Shown here: in pieces, positions 39,544 through 50,741 of the stretch
Position numbering within the stretch: the stretch's first letter is position 1
How the letters are laid out: every line of letters begins with the position of its first letter
The notes under the pieces: generated by a model
Told to the model about the DNA's origin: nothing
The model's input: only the letters and a program-made list of their open reading frames with translations
Databases searched by the model: none
Made by a program: the position numbers and the translations under genes
NCBI GenBank assembly: GCA_965240325.2
Contig: OZ251225.1
Span: 3,906,001 to 3,970,000, forward strand
Direction of reading: 5' to 3'
DNA from: Rebecca billardiae RCC1528
Taxonomy: Eukaryota > Haptophyta
DNA: 64,000 nucleotides

Positions 39544-41467
39544 ATGCCGCAGGTCGCGCCAACCCCGGGCTCGCCCTCGCGCGCACAAGTGGTCGCGATG
39601 CGCGGCGTCGATCGCGCCGCGCCCAGCCAGGGCAACTCGCACACGACGTGCTGCGACGAGACGCGCGGCTGCCTCGGCGGCGAGATGGACGCGGCGGTGA
39701 TCTACTCCGAGTCCGGGCACGTCGCGCAGTACGACGTCGGCCGGCTGTACCGGCTGGGCTTCCTGCGATTCCTCCGCGGCACCGTCTTCGACGACCCGTT
39801 CATCTGGCTGCAGCTCCTCTTCGTGCTCGCCACTTCGGCGGCGATCGGCGTCGCCCTCGCGCTCGCGGCGGTCGAGGAGGAGACGGCGCGCGCGCACGTC
39901 GAGCGGCTGCGCATCATCTCGCTCTCGATGCAGGGTCTCTCGGCGTTCTTCCTCGGCCTCTTCGTCTCGATCGTCATCGTCACGTGGAAGGACGTGCGGT
40001 ACGGCGCCATCGGCAAGCTGTTTGGTGCAACCATCAACATTGCGACCGTCGCGGGTTACGCGTTCGCGGGCAGCTCGATGCGGCTCAAGGCGCTGCGCAT
40101 GCGCGTGATGCGCTACCTGCTGCTCGCGTTCACGCTGATGTGCATGGAGGCGCGAAATGAGGTGCGCGTCGCCGAGCTCGTCGAGGCCAAGCTCATCACC
40201 CTGGCCGAGGTGTCCATCTTGAAGGGCGTGCCGACCAAGGCGCAGGCGGTGTACGCGTGGACGGTCGCGCTCGTGCTCGGCGCGCAGGACGCGGGGCTGG
40301 GCAAGTGCCTGGGCACGGACCGCCGGCTGTTCATCGAGCAGATCTTCCGCGCGCGCGGCATGGTGGGCGACGCCCACATGTACGTCAGCAACCAGCTGCC
40401 ACTGCCGTGAGTGCCGCCACCGCCGCCGCCGTCGCCTCGCCTCGCCGCGCTGGCTGCGCCGCCGCGCGCTTGCTGACGCGCGACCCGCCCCGCCCCGCCC
40501 GCGGCGGCGCAGGTACACTGCGCTGATCGCGATCGTGGTGAAGCTCACGCTGGTCGTCGAGACGCTGCGCGGCGGCGCCGAGCTGTACGTCGCCTCCTTC
40601 GACGACCGCTGGGAGATGCTGAGCTCCGCGCTCACGCTCGTGCTTCTGTGCGTCGTGTACCAGGGCTGCCTCAACCTGCACCTGGTGCTCGACAACCCGT
40701 TCGGGCACGACACGGCGGACTTCCCGCAGTCCAAGCTGTTCCGCTCGCTCGCCTCCGCCGTGCACACGCAGCTCGCCTCGCCCACGATGGCCGCGCACAT
40801 CGCCGCGGAGATCACCGACCTGAGCTCGGCCGTCGAGCCGACGGCCACGCCGGCAGCCACCCCCGGCCGGCTGAAGAAGATGATGCCCGCCCTCTTCGAG
40901 CGGAGGCGCGCGTCGAGCGACGCGCTGTGGGAGGGGATCGCCGCGCTGGAGACCGCCGTCGAGATGAGCGCCGCCGGCGCGCAGCAGCTCTCCGACGACG
41001 ACGCCACCGCCTCCGAGCAGATTCTCGCCGTGCCGGGGCCGCAGCTCGGCTGGCCGGAGTCGATGCCGACGCCAAACCCGGCGTCGCCGCCGCGGCGGCA
41101 GCAGCGCGCGAGCCGTCCGCTCGCGCGGACGCCGAGCCGCGCGGCGCGCTTCAGCGGGGCGCGCGGTGACGGGCTGCTCCAGCCGCCCGCGGGCAGCGTC
41201 GGCGAGAGGGCTACCGACCGCGCGGACGCCGCGCCCGCCGACGCACGCGTGAGCCTCGGCAGCGACGGCAGCGACGCGGCAATCGCTAGCCTGCGGCCCC
41301 GCGCCAGCCCCGCCCAAGGCGGGAGCGGCCGCAGCCTGCGGGGGCCCGCCGCACTGCAGGCGCCGTGCGCGGAAGGCATCAGACCCGAGCGCGCGTCGGC
41401 GTCGTCGTCGTGCTGCGGCGAGTCGTCGGCGGTCGCGCCGCCCGAACCCCTACCCTCGGCCCAGTAG
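39544..41467 (+). CDS. Bestrophin-like anion channel
   Basis: Bestrophins are pentameric Cl-/HCO3- channels; algal members act at plastid, thylakoid or plasma membranes. Exons 39544-40406 and 40513-41467 (intron GTGAGT...AG, 106 nt) give 605 residues. Family marks: LYRLGFLRFLRGTVFDD before the first membrane segment, four hydrophobic segments (two before about residue 180, two near 290-360), LPLPYTALIA created across the splice junction (compare PLVYT in bestrophins), and NPFGHDTADF, matching the NPFGEDDDDF calcium-clasp motif with some acidic residues replaced. From about residue 420 the tail is Ser/Pro/Ala-rich and unrelated. The start uses the first in-frame ATG at 39544; an upstream exon is possible. 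The weakened acidic cluster suggests altered calcium gating, which is inference. Confidence 0.85.
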
Positions 41468-42780
41468 GAGTAGCAGCAGCGCGGGAGGCGGCTGGTCGCG
41501 GACGAGCCGTGCTGCTGACGATCGATATACTGCTTATTCTCTCTCTCTCGAGATCTCTCTCTCTCTCTCTCTCTCTACGCGTACCGTACTACGCGGATTT
41601 ACTGCTTTGATGAGCATCAGCAGATACTATTATATATATATGTGGTGTTATTGGCACAATAATCGATTCGGTGTCCGCTGGCGAGAAGTACGTGGCCATA
41701 CTACCCGCCGATCGACTTTGCCCTGCCCGCTGCGTCGTACTAAGCTTCAGGGCCACGATCCAATTGGCTATATTATCGACCTCGACGCACCGTCGCCCGC
41801 TTGCTGCAGCCCCTTGCCTCGGCACCCCGCGCCTCCAGCTGAGCCGGCCTCGACCGCTGCGGTGAAGCGCGCTACACCTGCTCGACTACAGCACGGCATT
41901 GATACAAACGATTCATCGTTCTGGCGGAGCAACCACCACAAGCGCGCTCACCATTCCCGCCATAATAAGCATCATACACGCCTCTATGATGCATCATTCC
42001 ATCAATGACGACGAACTCGGTCGCCCAGCAATATTCCAGCTCATCGATTGGCTTTCTCATCTGCTACAGCCGGTCGATCATCGACATTCACATTGATGGG
42101 GGTACCTGGAGTACAAATGGCCGGCAGCGGTCGTATTCATCTTCTATGCTTATTGGACGGTGACAAAGCTGCAGTATGCCAGCCGTGTCCGCTCATCAAG
42201 GAGGCTCATCCAAGTTACCGCAGATTCGATCTCGGTGACACGCGCACGCTGCTCGGGCAAGCCAGCTGCCAGATTCCCTCTCCCAAGCCCTCTGGCCAGC
42301 TGTCAGCTGCGTGCTCGGTTTCGCAGCAGCTGCCCTCGTGCCAAGTGCTCGCATATATATATATATATCGCCATTTATCGGCGGCGGACCGACGATATGA
42401 CTCCGCCGATGCCATCCGATATATATATTTAACGACGTGGCAGCATCGGACAAGCGTCAGGCTCAGAGTGCAACAGACACATAGAATGCGGAGTCCGCGC
42501 CTATATATATATGCTGTATGTACGATATATGCGCGCTGATGTGCTGCCGATGTCGTCATCGTGATGCGCTGATATCGGGCATGCACGCACCACGGCCCCG
42601 GGCCGCACGCCTCCCTCTCAGAGTCAGATCATCCGCGTCCACGAGTTCCGTGACGTTGTTTGTACGCGAGTGTCACTACGCGTATAGCAGCGGTATAGCC
42701 CGCCGTACTGCCGCCCGACTGGCGACTGGCTGCTGACCCGAGCGCCCGTGCGCGCGGACGAGCCCCGCAGCAGTTGCTCA
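41468..42780. other. Intergenic region with (CT)n and short TA tracts
   Basis: Two genes converge here. A CT-rich tract lies at about 41537-41576 and TA runs at 41629-41642, 42353-42368, 42419-42429 and 42502-42512. No RNA gene or protein gene recognised. Confidence 0.5.
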
Positions 42781-44409
42781 TCAGCGCGCATGGTTCGAGA
42801 AGAAAGGGCGGAAGATGCGCTCTGGACAGGGCGCGTTCTCCTCCTCGTGCGCTCCCGCGTGGGGCTGCTTGATGCGCTTGCACTTGCCGGGCGCGATCAT
42901 CTGCACGACCACTGCGTCTCGCGCTGCGGAAGCATCCTCCCACGCGATCCGATGCAAGGCGTTCGTGTCGAGGATGAAGCCCCCACCGCGCCAGCCGGAC
43001 ATGCGCTCAACGCGCTGGCCATGCTTTCGAGAGATCCATTCGTCGCTGAAGCGCGTGTCGAGCGTGCACGCGCTCGAGAAATAATCGGTGTTGTGACTAC
43101 CGCGCACGACGCGCGTCGCCCGTCCTTTCACAGCCGGCACGTCGTGCAGGAAGAGGTAGAGCTTGAGCTGTCGCCCATTGCCGTCGTGGTGGTAGAAGTT
43201 GTCCACGAGCTGCTGTTCGCCGTTCAGCGTGGCTCCGATCCGGCTCGCCGCCCAGTAGAAGTCGCTGTCCACGCTCGGCGCAGTATCGAGGTGCGGCGAC
43301 AGATAGGCGTGCGCGGCGCGCAACAGGCTCGCGTCGCTGAAGAGACGGCGCAGCGGGGCTTCGAGCTCCCGCGGCGAGGCGAGCCACGTGTGCTGGTCCG
43401 GATGAGCGCTCGCCTGCTCATCGAGGGCCGCCGCTGCGACCTCAGCGATGTCGTCCACGAGGTTGATGCCGCCGGAGAAGGTGTCCACCTGGACGAAGCC
43501 GTCACGGCTGAGCGACGCGTAGAGCTCCTTCGCGCGCCGATCGTCGCCGAGCGCGGAAGCAAGCTGGCTTTTGGTGGGGAAGCGCGCTGGCGTATCCTCG
43601 TCGAAGAAGCGCCGGTTGAACTCGCCCGTGAAGGCCATGCCAGCGGAGCACTCGCCGGCCCCCTCCATTGCGCCGGCTGCCTCCCAGTCGGTGCGGCCCA
43701 GGTAGAGCATACGTAGGGCTTCGATGCGAACGTCCGCGTTGAGCTCGCGGATGGGCAGCTCGGGCGCGCTCTCCCGCAGCCCGCTGTGCAGCGCGCTCAT
43801 GTCGACGCCGTAAGGGTACAGCTTCGTGCCCACCGCGAGCGCCTGCAGCGCGCGCTGCCCAAGCTCACGCTTTTCTGTCCCACTGTACAGGTCGGTGCAC
43901 AGCTGGCGCCGGCGCTCGGTGCTGACCTGACGCATGATGGCGCGGTTCCGACGCTGCGGAGGCAACGGAACCGCCTGCTGCTGGTGCATCGTCGCATTCG
44001 CACGCGCTACGAGCCCGCGGATGAAGCCGGCGGCTGGCTTCACGGCGGCGCCCGACGTCGAGGAGCTCGCCTGCTGCTTGGCGGCGCGGTCGACTGCGGG
44101 CACCGTGTCGGGGAACGCCATGGGGGCATTCTCGGCGTAGGGATTGAGCACCAGCGGCATGATTTCCGTGCGGGAGGCCAGCAGGTTCGCGCAGGTACCG
44201 TCGGCAGCCGTGGAGCCCCGAGCTTGCGCTCGCGCGGATCGCTGCTGGTTCTGCGCCTGTCCGCGCTCCCGGCTCGGCCGGCCTCTGCCCCACTGCCGGA
44301 GCTGCGCGTGGGCTCCTCCCACGACGAGCGCGAGATGGACTAGCACGCGAGTCCTCGCCGAGCGCGCACTCGTGGGCCCGTGAGCAGCCGTCGCGCGGCG
44401 AGTCGCCAT
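42781..44409 (-). CDS. Fe(II)/2-oxoglutarate dioxygenase (phytanoyl-CoA hydroxylase-like), signal peptide
   Basis: The 542-residue product begins MATRRATAAHGPT; residues about 20-34 (TRVLVHLALVVGGAHA) look like a signal peptide. The longer frame from 44703 would overlap the divergent gene. The oxygenase core is in the C-terminal third: an HxD iron motif at about 407-409 (FYHHDG), distal His near 486 (TNALHR) and a candidate 2-oxoglutarate Arg near 497, within a double-stranded beta-helix pattern (LKLYLFLHDV, GGGFILD). A Cys- and His-containing helical region precedes it (about 120-330) with no known match. The family hydroxylates lipids, amino acids or glycan-linked residues; the substrate is unknown. 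The signal peptide suggests action in the secretory pathway. Only 139 bp separates it from the start of the divergent neighbour. Confidence 0.75.
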   Translation of the reverse strand: MATRRATAAHGPTSARSARTRVLVHLALVVGGAHAQLRQWGRGRPSRERGQAQNQQRSARAQARGSTAADGTCANLLASRTEIMPLVLNPYAENAPMAFPDTVPAVDRAAKQQASSSTSGAAVKPAAGFIRGLVARANATMHQQQAVPLPPQRRNRAIMRQVSTERRRQLCTDLYSGTEKRELGQRALQALAVGTKLYPYGVDMSALHSGLRESAPELPIRELNADVRIEALRMLYLGRTDWEAAGAMEGAGECSAGMAFTGEFNRRFFDEDTPARFPTKSQLASALGDDRRAKELYASLSRDGFVQVDTFSGGINLVDDIAEVAAAALDEQASAHPDQHTWLASPRELEAPLRRLFSDASLLRAAHAYLSPHLDTAPSVDSDFYWAASRIGATLNGEQQLVDNFYHHDGNGRQLKLYLFLHDVPAVKGRATRVVRGSHNTDYFSSACTLDTRFSDEWISRKHGQRVERMSGWRGGGFILDTNALHRIAWEDASAARDAVVVQMIAPGKCKRIKQPHAGAHEEENAPCPERIFRPFFSNHAR

Positions 44410-44548
44410 CGCCGCGGCCCGCGCGGTTCGCCGCGTTTGCACCTGGGTCCACCCGCAGGATGCTCCGATGCAAATGATGCTGAGGCTTGCTGACGACGAA
44501 ACCGTGAAAAAGTCCGGCACCGGAACCCCGGAACGGAAAGGAAGAACG

Positions 44549-46915
44549 ATGGCGGATTCAAACCTCACGTGGCACGCGTTGGCACGCCCCGATGCTCGCG
44601 CCGTGATCGATCGGCACCTCGACGCGGCCAGCGGCTCGCCATACACGCTCGTGGAGCTCCCTGTGACTCGCGATGGCTCCGGAGGCTCCGCCGCCGTCGG
44701 CACGCTCGTGCATGCGGCAGCGGCGTGCGGTCAGGCTGAGGCGCTGCGCGCGCTGCTGGCGCGCGCACACCCGTGGGCCGTCCTCGTGGAGAGCAGCGAG
44801 GGCGACGACGCGTCGAGCACGCCTCGGATCGATGGCGAGCACGTGTCCCTGCAGCTGCTGCCCGACGGGCCGGTGATCCACGGCGTGCCGCGCGAGCGCG
44901 TGCGGCGGCCGCCCACGGCTGTTCCGGCCGGCGCCTTTGCGCCAGCGCCAGACTCAAGTGGGGGGCGGTACCTCGCGGCGCACGGCGCGTTCGAGCGCTG
45001 GCGCGCGTCGAGCGACCCGCCCCTCCGCACCGATGAGCTCGTCGACGTCGCGCTCCAGCCCGGCGGCAGGCTGGCGCGTGCGCGCGTGCGCGGCGTGCAC
45101 AGCCCAGACCACGCGGCCGTGTCCGCACTCGTGGCGGCCGCGGGCAGGGAGGCGCGGCGCCGAGCAGCGGAGGTGCCGCCGGCGCCGCCGAGCGGCGTGG
45201 AGGCGGTGCATGCGGCCATGTGGCACGCCACGCCGCACCAGCGCCGCCTCGCCGCCGCGCCGCCGCCCCGGCTCAGCGCCACGGCCCAGCTGGCCGCCTC
45301 TGAGCTCGCGCTGCGCTGGGCGGCGGGACAGCTGGGCGCGGCGCGGCGCGCGCACGGGCACGCGGTGCGCGCGGTGCGCAGCGGCGAGCTGCGCGAGCGC
45401 GCGCCCGTCGTGCTGCCCGAGCTGCGCGCGCTCTCGCTGCCCACGCTCGCGAACGCCGTCGCCACGACCGGCCGCTTGCCGCGTGCCGCCGACCGGCGCT
45501 GGCCGAGCGTGCCGGTGCGCTCGCTGCCGCCGGGCGCGCGCCTCTGCTACATCGGCCACGCGGCCGCGGAGGGGGAGGAGGAGGGGTGGGGTGGCGCGCC
45601 CGGCGACGCGGGCGCAGGGCGCGGCGAGGGCGCGGCCGCTGCGGCCGAGGCGCGCGAGCTCGTCGGCCTGCTCCACGCGGCGGCCCACGCCCTCGGCCAC
45701 GAGCCCTCGGCCGCGCGCGTCTTCTTCATCGAGCCCGGCTGCTGCCTGCCCGGCTGCGCGCGCGCTGCGCGAGGCGGTGGTGGGGCGGGGTGGGCGGAGC
45801 TGCCGGCGCGCGTCCTCGCGCTCGCCGCCTGCGACGCGCTGCTCGTGAGCTGGCACGGCGCCGGGAGAGCGGGGCGCGCCGCGCCCAGCGCGCCTCCGCC
45901 GTGGGGCGCGCTCGAGCTGCGGCTCTTTGTGCGCGCGGCACAGCTGGCGGCTGGCGGGCGCGGTGCGCGCGCGCCCGCGCAGCAGCTGCTGCTGCCGACA
46001 GCGCGCGCGCCGCACGCGGCACGCGTGAGCGCGCACCCGGCGGCGCTCTCCGCACTGTCAGACGACGCGCGCACGCGCGCGCTCGGCACCGCCCTCGCGC
46101 TGAGCGCGCTGGCCGCGCCCACGGAGGCCGCCCCCCAGCCCGGCGCGGAGGGCGGCGCGGCCGAGGAGGCCGCGATGCGCGGCGCGGTGCAGCGCGCGCT
46201 GCTGCAGCCCGGCAGCGGAGCGGCCGCGCTGCCCCGCGCCGCGCTGCGCGCCGCGCAGGACGCGGCGGCGGCGGAGGCGGGCGCGCGGGCGGCCACGGCC
46301 GCGCACGCGCGCGCCGGCGCGCGCGGCGGCACCGTGCAGCGCGGCGATGGCGGCTGGGCGGAGCCCGCCGCGTGCGCGCTGGACGCGTGCGCGCGCGCGC
46401 CGCGCAGCTGGGCGGGCGCCAGCGAGGCCTCGCAGCCCGCCGGCAGCGACGGGCCTGAGCCGGATCGGTCCGGCTCTGAGTCGGACGAGCACGGAGCCGC
46501 GGGCGGTGCCGAGCGCGGGGGCCCGCGGCGCGGTGCCGCGCCGATCGTGCCGACGCCGCGGGGCGTGAGGGCCGAGCCCTGGGCGGCGCCGGGGTGGCGC
46601 ACGGCGCCGGGAGCAGCAGGGCCGACTGGCACGCGCGCGGACTGGCCGCCGCCGCCCGCCAAGCTCGATGCCACCGCCGCCGTCGGCCTGCCCGCGCAGC
46701 TCGGCGCCGCGTGGGCGACCGCGGCCGCGGCGTGCACGCATCCGGTCGCGGCGGGCATCCGCACCGCCGGCCCGGGCGGGCCACCGCCGACGCTGGCGAC
46801 GTGGGCGGCGGAGCGGCGGCCAGAGCGCTACCCGCACTCGCGCCGGTGGGCACGCGAGCACGCCGTGCCACCGCGCTCGCTCATGTGGCGGCCCGCAGGC
46901 CGGCAGGCGCTGTGA
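44549..46915 (+). CDS. Hypothetical Ala/Arg-rich protein
   Basis: The 788-residue single-exon ORF starts MADSNLTWHALARPDARAV; an in-frame ATG at 44468 would add 27 residues. The N-terminal 110 residues have an ankyrin-like feel (VGTLVHAAAACGQAEALRALLARAHPWAVL), one plausible repeat. The middle (about residues 325-490) has LCYIGHA, RVFFIEPGCCLPGCARAA and ALAACDALLVSWH, arranged like a degenerate version of a TIR-like domain common in algal proteins (hydrophobic strand, Cys-rich loop, strand); this is weak. Beyond about 620 the chain is Pro/Ala/Gly-rich with an acidic SGSESDE patch. The last 60 residues (TLATWAAERRPERYPHSRRW) look conserved. Function unknown. Confidence 0.55.
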   Translation: MADSNLTWHALARPDARAVIDRHLDAASGSPYTLVELPVTRDGSGGSAAVGTLVHAAAACGQAEALRALLARAHPWAVLVESSEGDDASSTPRIDGEHVSLQLLPDGPVIHGVPRERVRRPPTAVPAGAFAPAPDSSGGRYLAAHGAFERWRASSDPPLRTDELVDVALQPGGRLARARVRGVHSPDHAAVSALVAAAGREARRRAAEVPPAPPSGVEAVHAAMWHATPHQRRLAAAPPPRLSATAQLAASELALRWAAGQLGAARRAHGHAVRAVRSGELRERAPVVLPELRALSLPTLANAVATTGRLPRAADRRWPSVPVRSLPPGARLCYIGHAAAEGEEEGWGGAPGDAGAGRGEGAAAAAEARELVGLLHAAAHALGHEPSAARVFFIEPGCCLPGCARAARGGGGAGWAELPARVLALAACDALLVSWHGAGRAGRAAPSAPPPWGALELRLFVRAAQLAAGGRGARAPAQQLLLPTARAPHAARVSAHPAALSALSDDARTRALGTALALSALAAPTEAAPQPGAEGGAAEEAAMRGAVQRALLQPGSGAAALPRAALRAAQDAAAAEAGARAATAAHARAGARGGTVQRGDGGWAEPAACALDACARAPRSWAGASEASQPAGSDGPEPDRSGSESDEHGAAGGAERGGPRRGAAPIVPTPRGVRAEPWAAPGWRTAPGAAGPTGTRADWPPPPAKLDATAAVGLPAQLGAAWATAAAACTHPVAAGIRTAGPGGPPPTLATWAAERRPERYPHSRRWAREHAVPPRSLMWRPAGRQAL

Positions 46916-47079
46916 AGTGTGCTGTGACTGTCGTCTGATGAGCTAGGCCCGCCGTCAGACTCAGACTCAGTCATCATCGGACTCAGTGCTGAGTGATGAC
47001 TCAGAGTCATCAGAGTATATATGATCGGCTACGCCGATCTTCGGGTAGTGAACAAAGAAGTTGAGGGCGCACGGCCCTA
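46916..47079. other. Short spacer with GACTCAG palindromic repeats
   Basis: ACTCAGTCATCA / TGATGACTCAGAG repeats form small hairpins (46,960-47,015) at the 3' end of the preceding gene. They may be part of 3' processing, but nothing specific is shown. Confidence 0.3.
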
Positions 47080-48345
47080 GTGGCTAGTCATCACCATATC
47101 ACGCAGCTTGTGAATAATGAGCAGCAGCCTGCAGCCGCGGCCGTTGAGTGTGACGACACGGCCTCGCGGGTCGGACGGTCGGACGGTGCTGGTGCGGCGG
47201 GGGCGGCGGCGGCGCGACGGCGTCGGCGGTGGCGCGCTCGTACAGCGTCTGCAGCACGTGCGCGCGCAGCGTGACTGCGTGTGCAGCAGCGCGCCGCTCA
47301 GCTCCCGCCGCTCCACGCCACCGCAGCGGCGCGCGCGGTGCGCGCCCGCCTCCGCCTCGGCCGCGGCCGCGCCCGCCACCAGTCCGTCGCGCCGCCGCCA
47401 GCTGCTGCGCCGTCGGTGACGGCGGCGGGTCGAGTGCAGAGAGGAGGTGGATGAGCCAGTGCAGCCTGGACTGCGTGACGTCCACGTCCACCACCGCGTC
47501 CTCCTTCGCTACCGCCATCTCCTCCGCCCGCCCCGCCCCCCAGCGGCGGTCCCACCACCCAGGCGGCGACCGGCCCGGCGCGCGCCGCGGGCGGCGGCGC
47601 CCGCGCGCCGCCCGCCGTCGCCGTCGCCGTCGTCGCCGCCGCCGCCGTCGGTGGCGGCGATCGCGGCGGCGAGCGGCGATCGCGGCAGCCCGTCGGGCGG
47701 CGGCGGCGGCGCGCCGCCGCCCTCCGCTCCGCCCTCCGAGGCCGCCCTCCGACGCCGCCGCTGACTGAGTCCGATCCGCCCCGCGCCGCGCCGCGTCGGC
47801 GGGCAAGCGCTCGGATGACGAACCGGCTGGGCGGCAGCGTGGGCGGCGAGGCGACGCGCTCTCCGCCGCTGACGGAGGAGTTGACGGACGAGGCCGTGCG
47901 CGCGAGGTCGGCGGCGGTGTGCGCGGCGGCGCTGGGCGAGTGCGCCAGCCTCTCGGGCCAGCACATGCCCCGCCGCGCGCCCGCCACCGCCCAGGCTCCC
48001 GCGCCGTCTGCCGCGCGCCGCGCCGCCGCGCTGTCCGGATGGCGCACCTCCCTCGACTGCGCCGCCACCATCGCCCTCGCTCCCTTCAGTCGCCGCCCCC
48101 CGCCGCCTGCCGTGACGCGCCCGCCGCGCGCCGCTGGCGGCCGCACTCGCGGGCGGCGGCATCGGGCTAAGACCGCTGAGAGCCGGCGGCGGTGACGCGC
48201 GGGTCTGGCCGCCGCTGGCGAGGGTGAGGACGGACTTGCCGTTCGGCGCGCCTCCCTCGTCCGTGCCGCCACCACCGCCCTCGCTCCCTTCAGCCGCCGC
48301 CCCCGACGCCTCCGCCTCCGCTGCACACGCCGCCGCGCGCCCCAC
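47080..48345 (-). CDS. Probable multi-exon gene, structure unresolved
   Basis: Several blocks on the minus strand, in different frames, look coding: MGRAAACAAEAEASG and following Gly/Ser-rich sequence near 48,345; a Ser/Val-rich block near 47,850; PPPPPDGLPRSPLAAAIAA near 47,680; MAVAKEDAVVDVDVTQSRL and LHWLIHLLSALD near 47,500; and RGRVVTLNGRGCRLLLIIHK, ending in a stop near 47,080. They could be joined by short GT-AG introns into one protein, but I could not fix the junctions. No family is recognised. A plus-strand ORF at 47815-48195 (LTEELTDEAVRARSAAVC) is a competing reading. Confidence 0.3.
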
Positions 48346-48681
48346 GCGATCGCACAGAAAGCCACAGAGTCAGACAGACTCGCGCACGTGCCGGCAGTTC
48401 GGGATCGTATGATGATTCGTGGACATCGACATATCGTGCTGCTAATGAATCTAACGGACTACCATATATATATATATATATATCGACGCCAGACGGTGCG
48501 TCGAGCTTCCGCTCGGCGATGGAGTGATGGGCGACTACGAGGGCGGGGGGGACGACGGCGAGGAGCGCTGATCCTGGTGTTTGTCTCTGCTGGCGCTGCT
48601 CGATCTGCTGCTAGTGAGTCAGTGAGACTGCTAGTGCTACAGCTTGCTGACTTTGACGCCTGCCCGTTGCATACCACGTCG

Positions 48682-48808
<127 letters not shown>

Positions 48809-48911
48809 TCCGCCGGTCGGCGGGACGCGTCGACTACAAGTAGTCATTCGATCATTCGTCTGTGACGACGACGATACAGCAAATAAATACAGGCGCCCGC
48901 TTCGTGGCTGC

Positions 48912-50741
48912 TTAGGCGCTCTGACAGCTGGCATCGAGTGCGGCCAGTCGGGCCACGCTCGCGAGCAGCTGCGAGCTGAGCGGCTCGCACAGCGCGCGCA
49001 GCACCTCGGCGCATTGCACGGCGAGCACGCGCGCGCCCGCGTCCGCCGCGGCTGCGTCCGCCGCGGCGCGCGCCTCGGTGTCTTGGTCGTCGCCGGCATC
49101 GTCCGCGCGCACGAGCAGCAGCGCGCGCGCCGCTCGCCCCGCGCAGCCCTCCGCCAGCGCGGCGCGCGCCACGTCGGGCAGAGAGCCCGCCGCGCCGGTG
49201 TGCGCGCGGGCGCTCGCGCCCGCCGCGCCCAGCAGGCGCGCGAGCGCCTCCGGCGCCGGCTGCGTCCCCGGCAGGACGAGCGCGGCCGTGCCCGCGAGCG
49301 GGCCGGCGCCGCGCGCGCTTCGGTGCGCGCGGTGCCACTCCGGCGCGCCCAGCCAGAGCGCGCCCTTGCCCAGGGGGACGACGCGCTCGACGGCGGCGCC
49401 GCCGGCCGCGAGCGCCGCCTCCGCCGCGGCCGCGGTGCCGAGCGGCGCGAGCGCGTGCGCACCCTCGTCCACCCACGTGCCCGCGCGCGCGCTCTCCGCC
49501 ACAAAGGGCGCGCGCAGCACGTGCGCGCCCGCCGCGAGCGCGAGCAGCAGCTTGTGCGAGCGCTTGAGCGCGCCGACGAGCAGGTGGGTGGGAGGGGCGT
49601 GGGCGTTGTCGGCGTCGTCGCCGCCGCCGTCGCCCACGATCAGCGCGCCGAGCGCGCGCGCAGCCGCCTCGAGCGCCTGCCGCTCGCGCTCCTTGAAGCC
49701 GCTCAGCGCGAGCCGGACCACAGGCGCGGCCGCACGGGCGCGCGCCACCTCGGCCGAACGCGGCTCGGCGCGCGGCGTGGGCGGCCCGCTGCGCGCCTCG
49801 GAGCCCCGCCCCTCTGCGGCCTGCGCCGGCGGGGCCTCTGGCGCCGGCGTCGCCGCCGCCGTACCCGCCGCCGCCGCGCCCGCGTCGTCGGTGGCCTCCG
49901 CGCCCGCTGGCGCGGGCGCCGCCCCGCGCGCACCGGGCGCACATGGCGCACATGGCGCGGCTGCCGGCGCCGCCTCGGCCTCGGCGCGCGGGGCGGCGGC
50001 TGGCGCGGCTGGGCTCGTCGCGCCGGGCCGGCGCGCGCGCGGCCGGCCGGCATCGTCGGTGCCGCCGGCGGCATCCCTCGCGCGCTTGCGCTCGGCCGCG
50101 CGCGCGGCCGCACCGGCAGGCGCGGGCGCAGCCGCCGCGGCACCGCCGTCCATCGCCTCCGCCGGCGCGGCGCCGCGCGCCGCCGGCGGGGCGGCCGCGG
50201 ACGGCAGCGGCAGCGCGGCCCACGCGCGCACGCACCCGTCGAGCCAGCCGATGCTGACGCGCGCGGCCGAGCTGGGCTGGGCGGGCGCGCCGCCCGCGCG
50301 CAGCTCTGCGTCCGCCACGACGACGTGCGTCGCCTCCTCGCCGCGCTCCGGCCGCACGAGCGTGGCGCCGAGGGCGCGGATCACGTCGCGGGCGTACGCG
50401 CGCGCGCCCGCGCCGAGTGCGCGGCTCACGGCGATGCGCGCGGCGCGGAGGGCTGGGACGCCCGTCGCGCCGGCGAGCGGGCGGTAGAGCGCGCGAAGCT
50501 CGGCCGGCGGCGGCGGCAGCCCGGCGTGCGAGCGCAGCGCGTGCGCGGTGAAGAGCCAGAGCGGCGAGCGCGCGCTATCGTCGCGCGCCGCGCCGTCGTC
50601 GACGCGCGCGAGCACGTGGTCGCACGCGGCGTCGGGCTCGGTGCGCACGAGGGCGCCGAGGTCGGCGAGCGCGCGCGCGCACGCCGCGCGCTCCGCCGCG
50701 CGCAGTTCGGCGTGCAGGCGCCACGTCTGCCCCGCGAGCAT
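48912..50741 (-). CDS. BRCT-domain protein, DNA-damage-response type
   Basis: The 609-residue product starts at the first ATG in frame ([13 protein letters not shown]). The frame continues upstream to 50,876 without an ATG, so an extra 5' exon is possible. A first BRCT-like domain lies at about residues 80-190 ([18 protein letters not shown]...IRALGATLV...[10 protein letters not shown]...[13 protein letters not shown], with the conserved W). An Ala/Pro-rich linker with KRARD and RPRARRPG basic patches follows. A second BRCT domain runs about 350-445 ([25 protein letters not shown]...[25 protein letters not shown]...GTWVDE), and a divergent third module may follow. The arrangement recalls PTIP, MDC1 and TopBP1-like phosphopeptide readers. 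It faces the CW-finger gene across 351 bp, possibly a shared promoter. Confidence 0.75.
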   Translation of the reverse strand: MLAGQTWRLHAELRAAERAACARALADLGALVRTEPDAACDHVLARVDDGAARDDSARSPLWLFTAHALRSHAGLPPPPAELRALYRPLAGATGVPALRAARIAVSRALGAGARAYARDVIRALGATLVRPERGEEATHVVVADAELRAGGAPAQPSSAARVSIGWLDGCVRAWAALPLPSAAAPPAARGAAPAEAMDGGAAAAAPAPAGAAARAAERKRARDAAGGTDDAGRPRARRPGATSPAAPAAAPRAEAEAAPAAAPCAPCAPGARGAAPAPAGAEATDDAGAAAAGTAAATPAPEAPPAQAAEGRGSEARSGPPTPRAEPRSAEVARARAAAPVVRLALSGFKERERQALEAAARALGALIVGDGGGDDADNAHAPPTHLLVGALKRSHKLLLALAAGAHVLRAPFVAESARAGTWVDEGAHALAPLGTAAAAEAALAAGGAAVERVVPLGKGALWLGAPEWHRAHRSARGAGPLAGTAALVLPGTQPAPEALARLLGAAGASARAHTGAAGSLPDVARAALAEGCAGRAARALLLVRADDAGDDQDTEARAAADAAAADAGARVLAVQCAEVLRALCEPLSSQLLASVARLAALDASCQSA

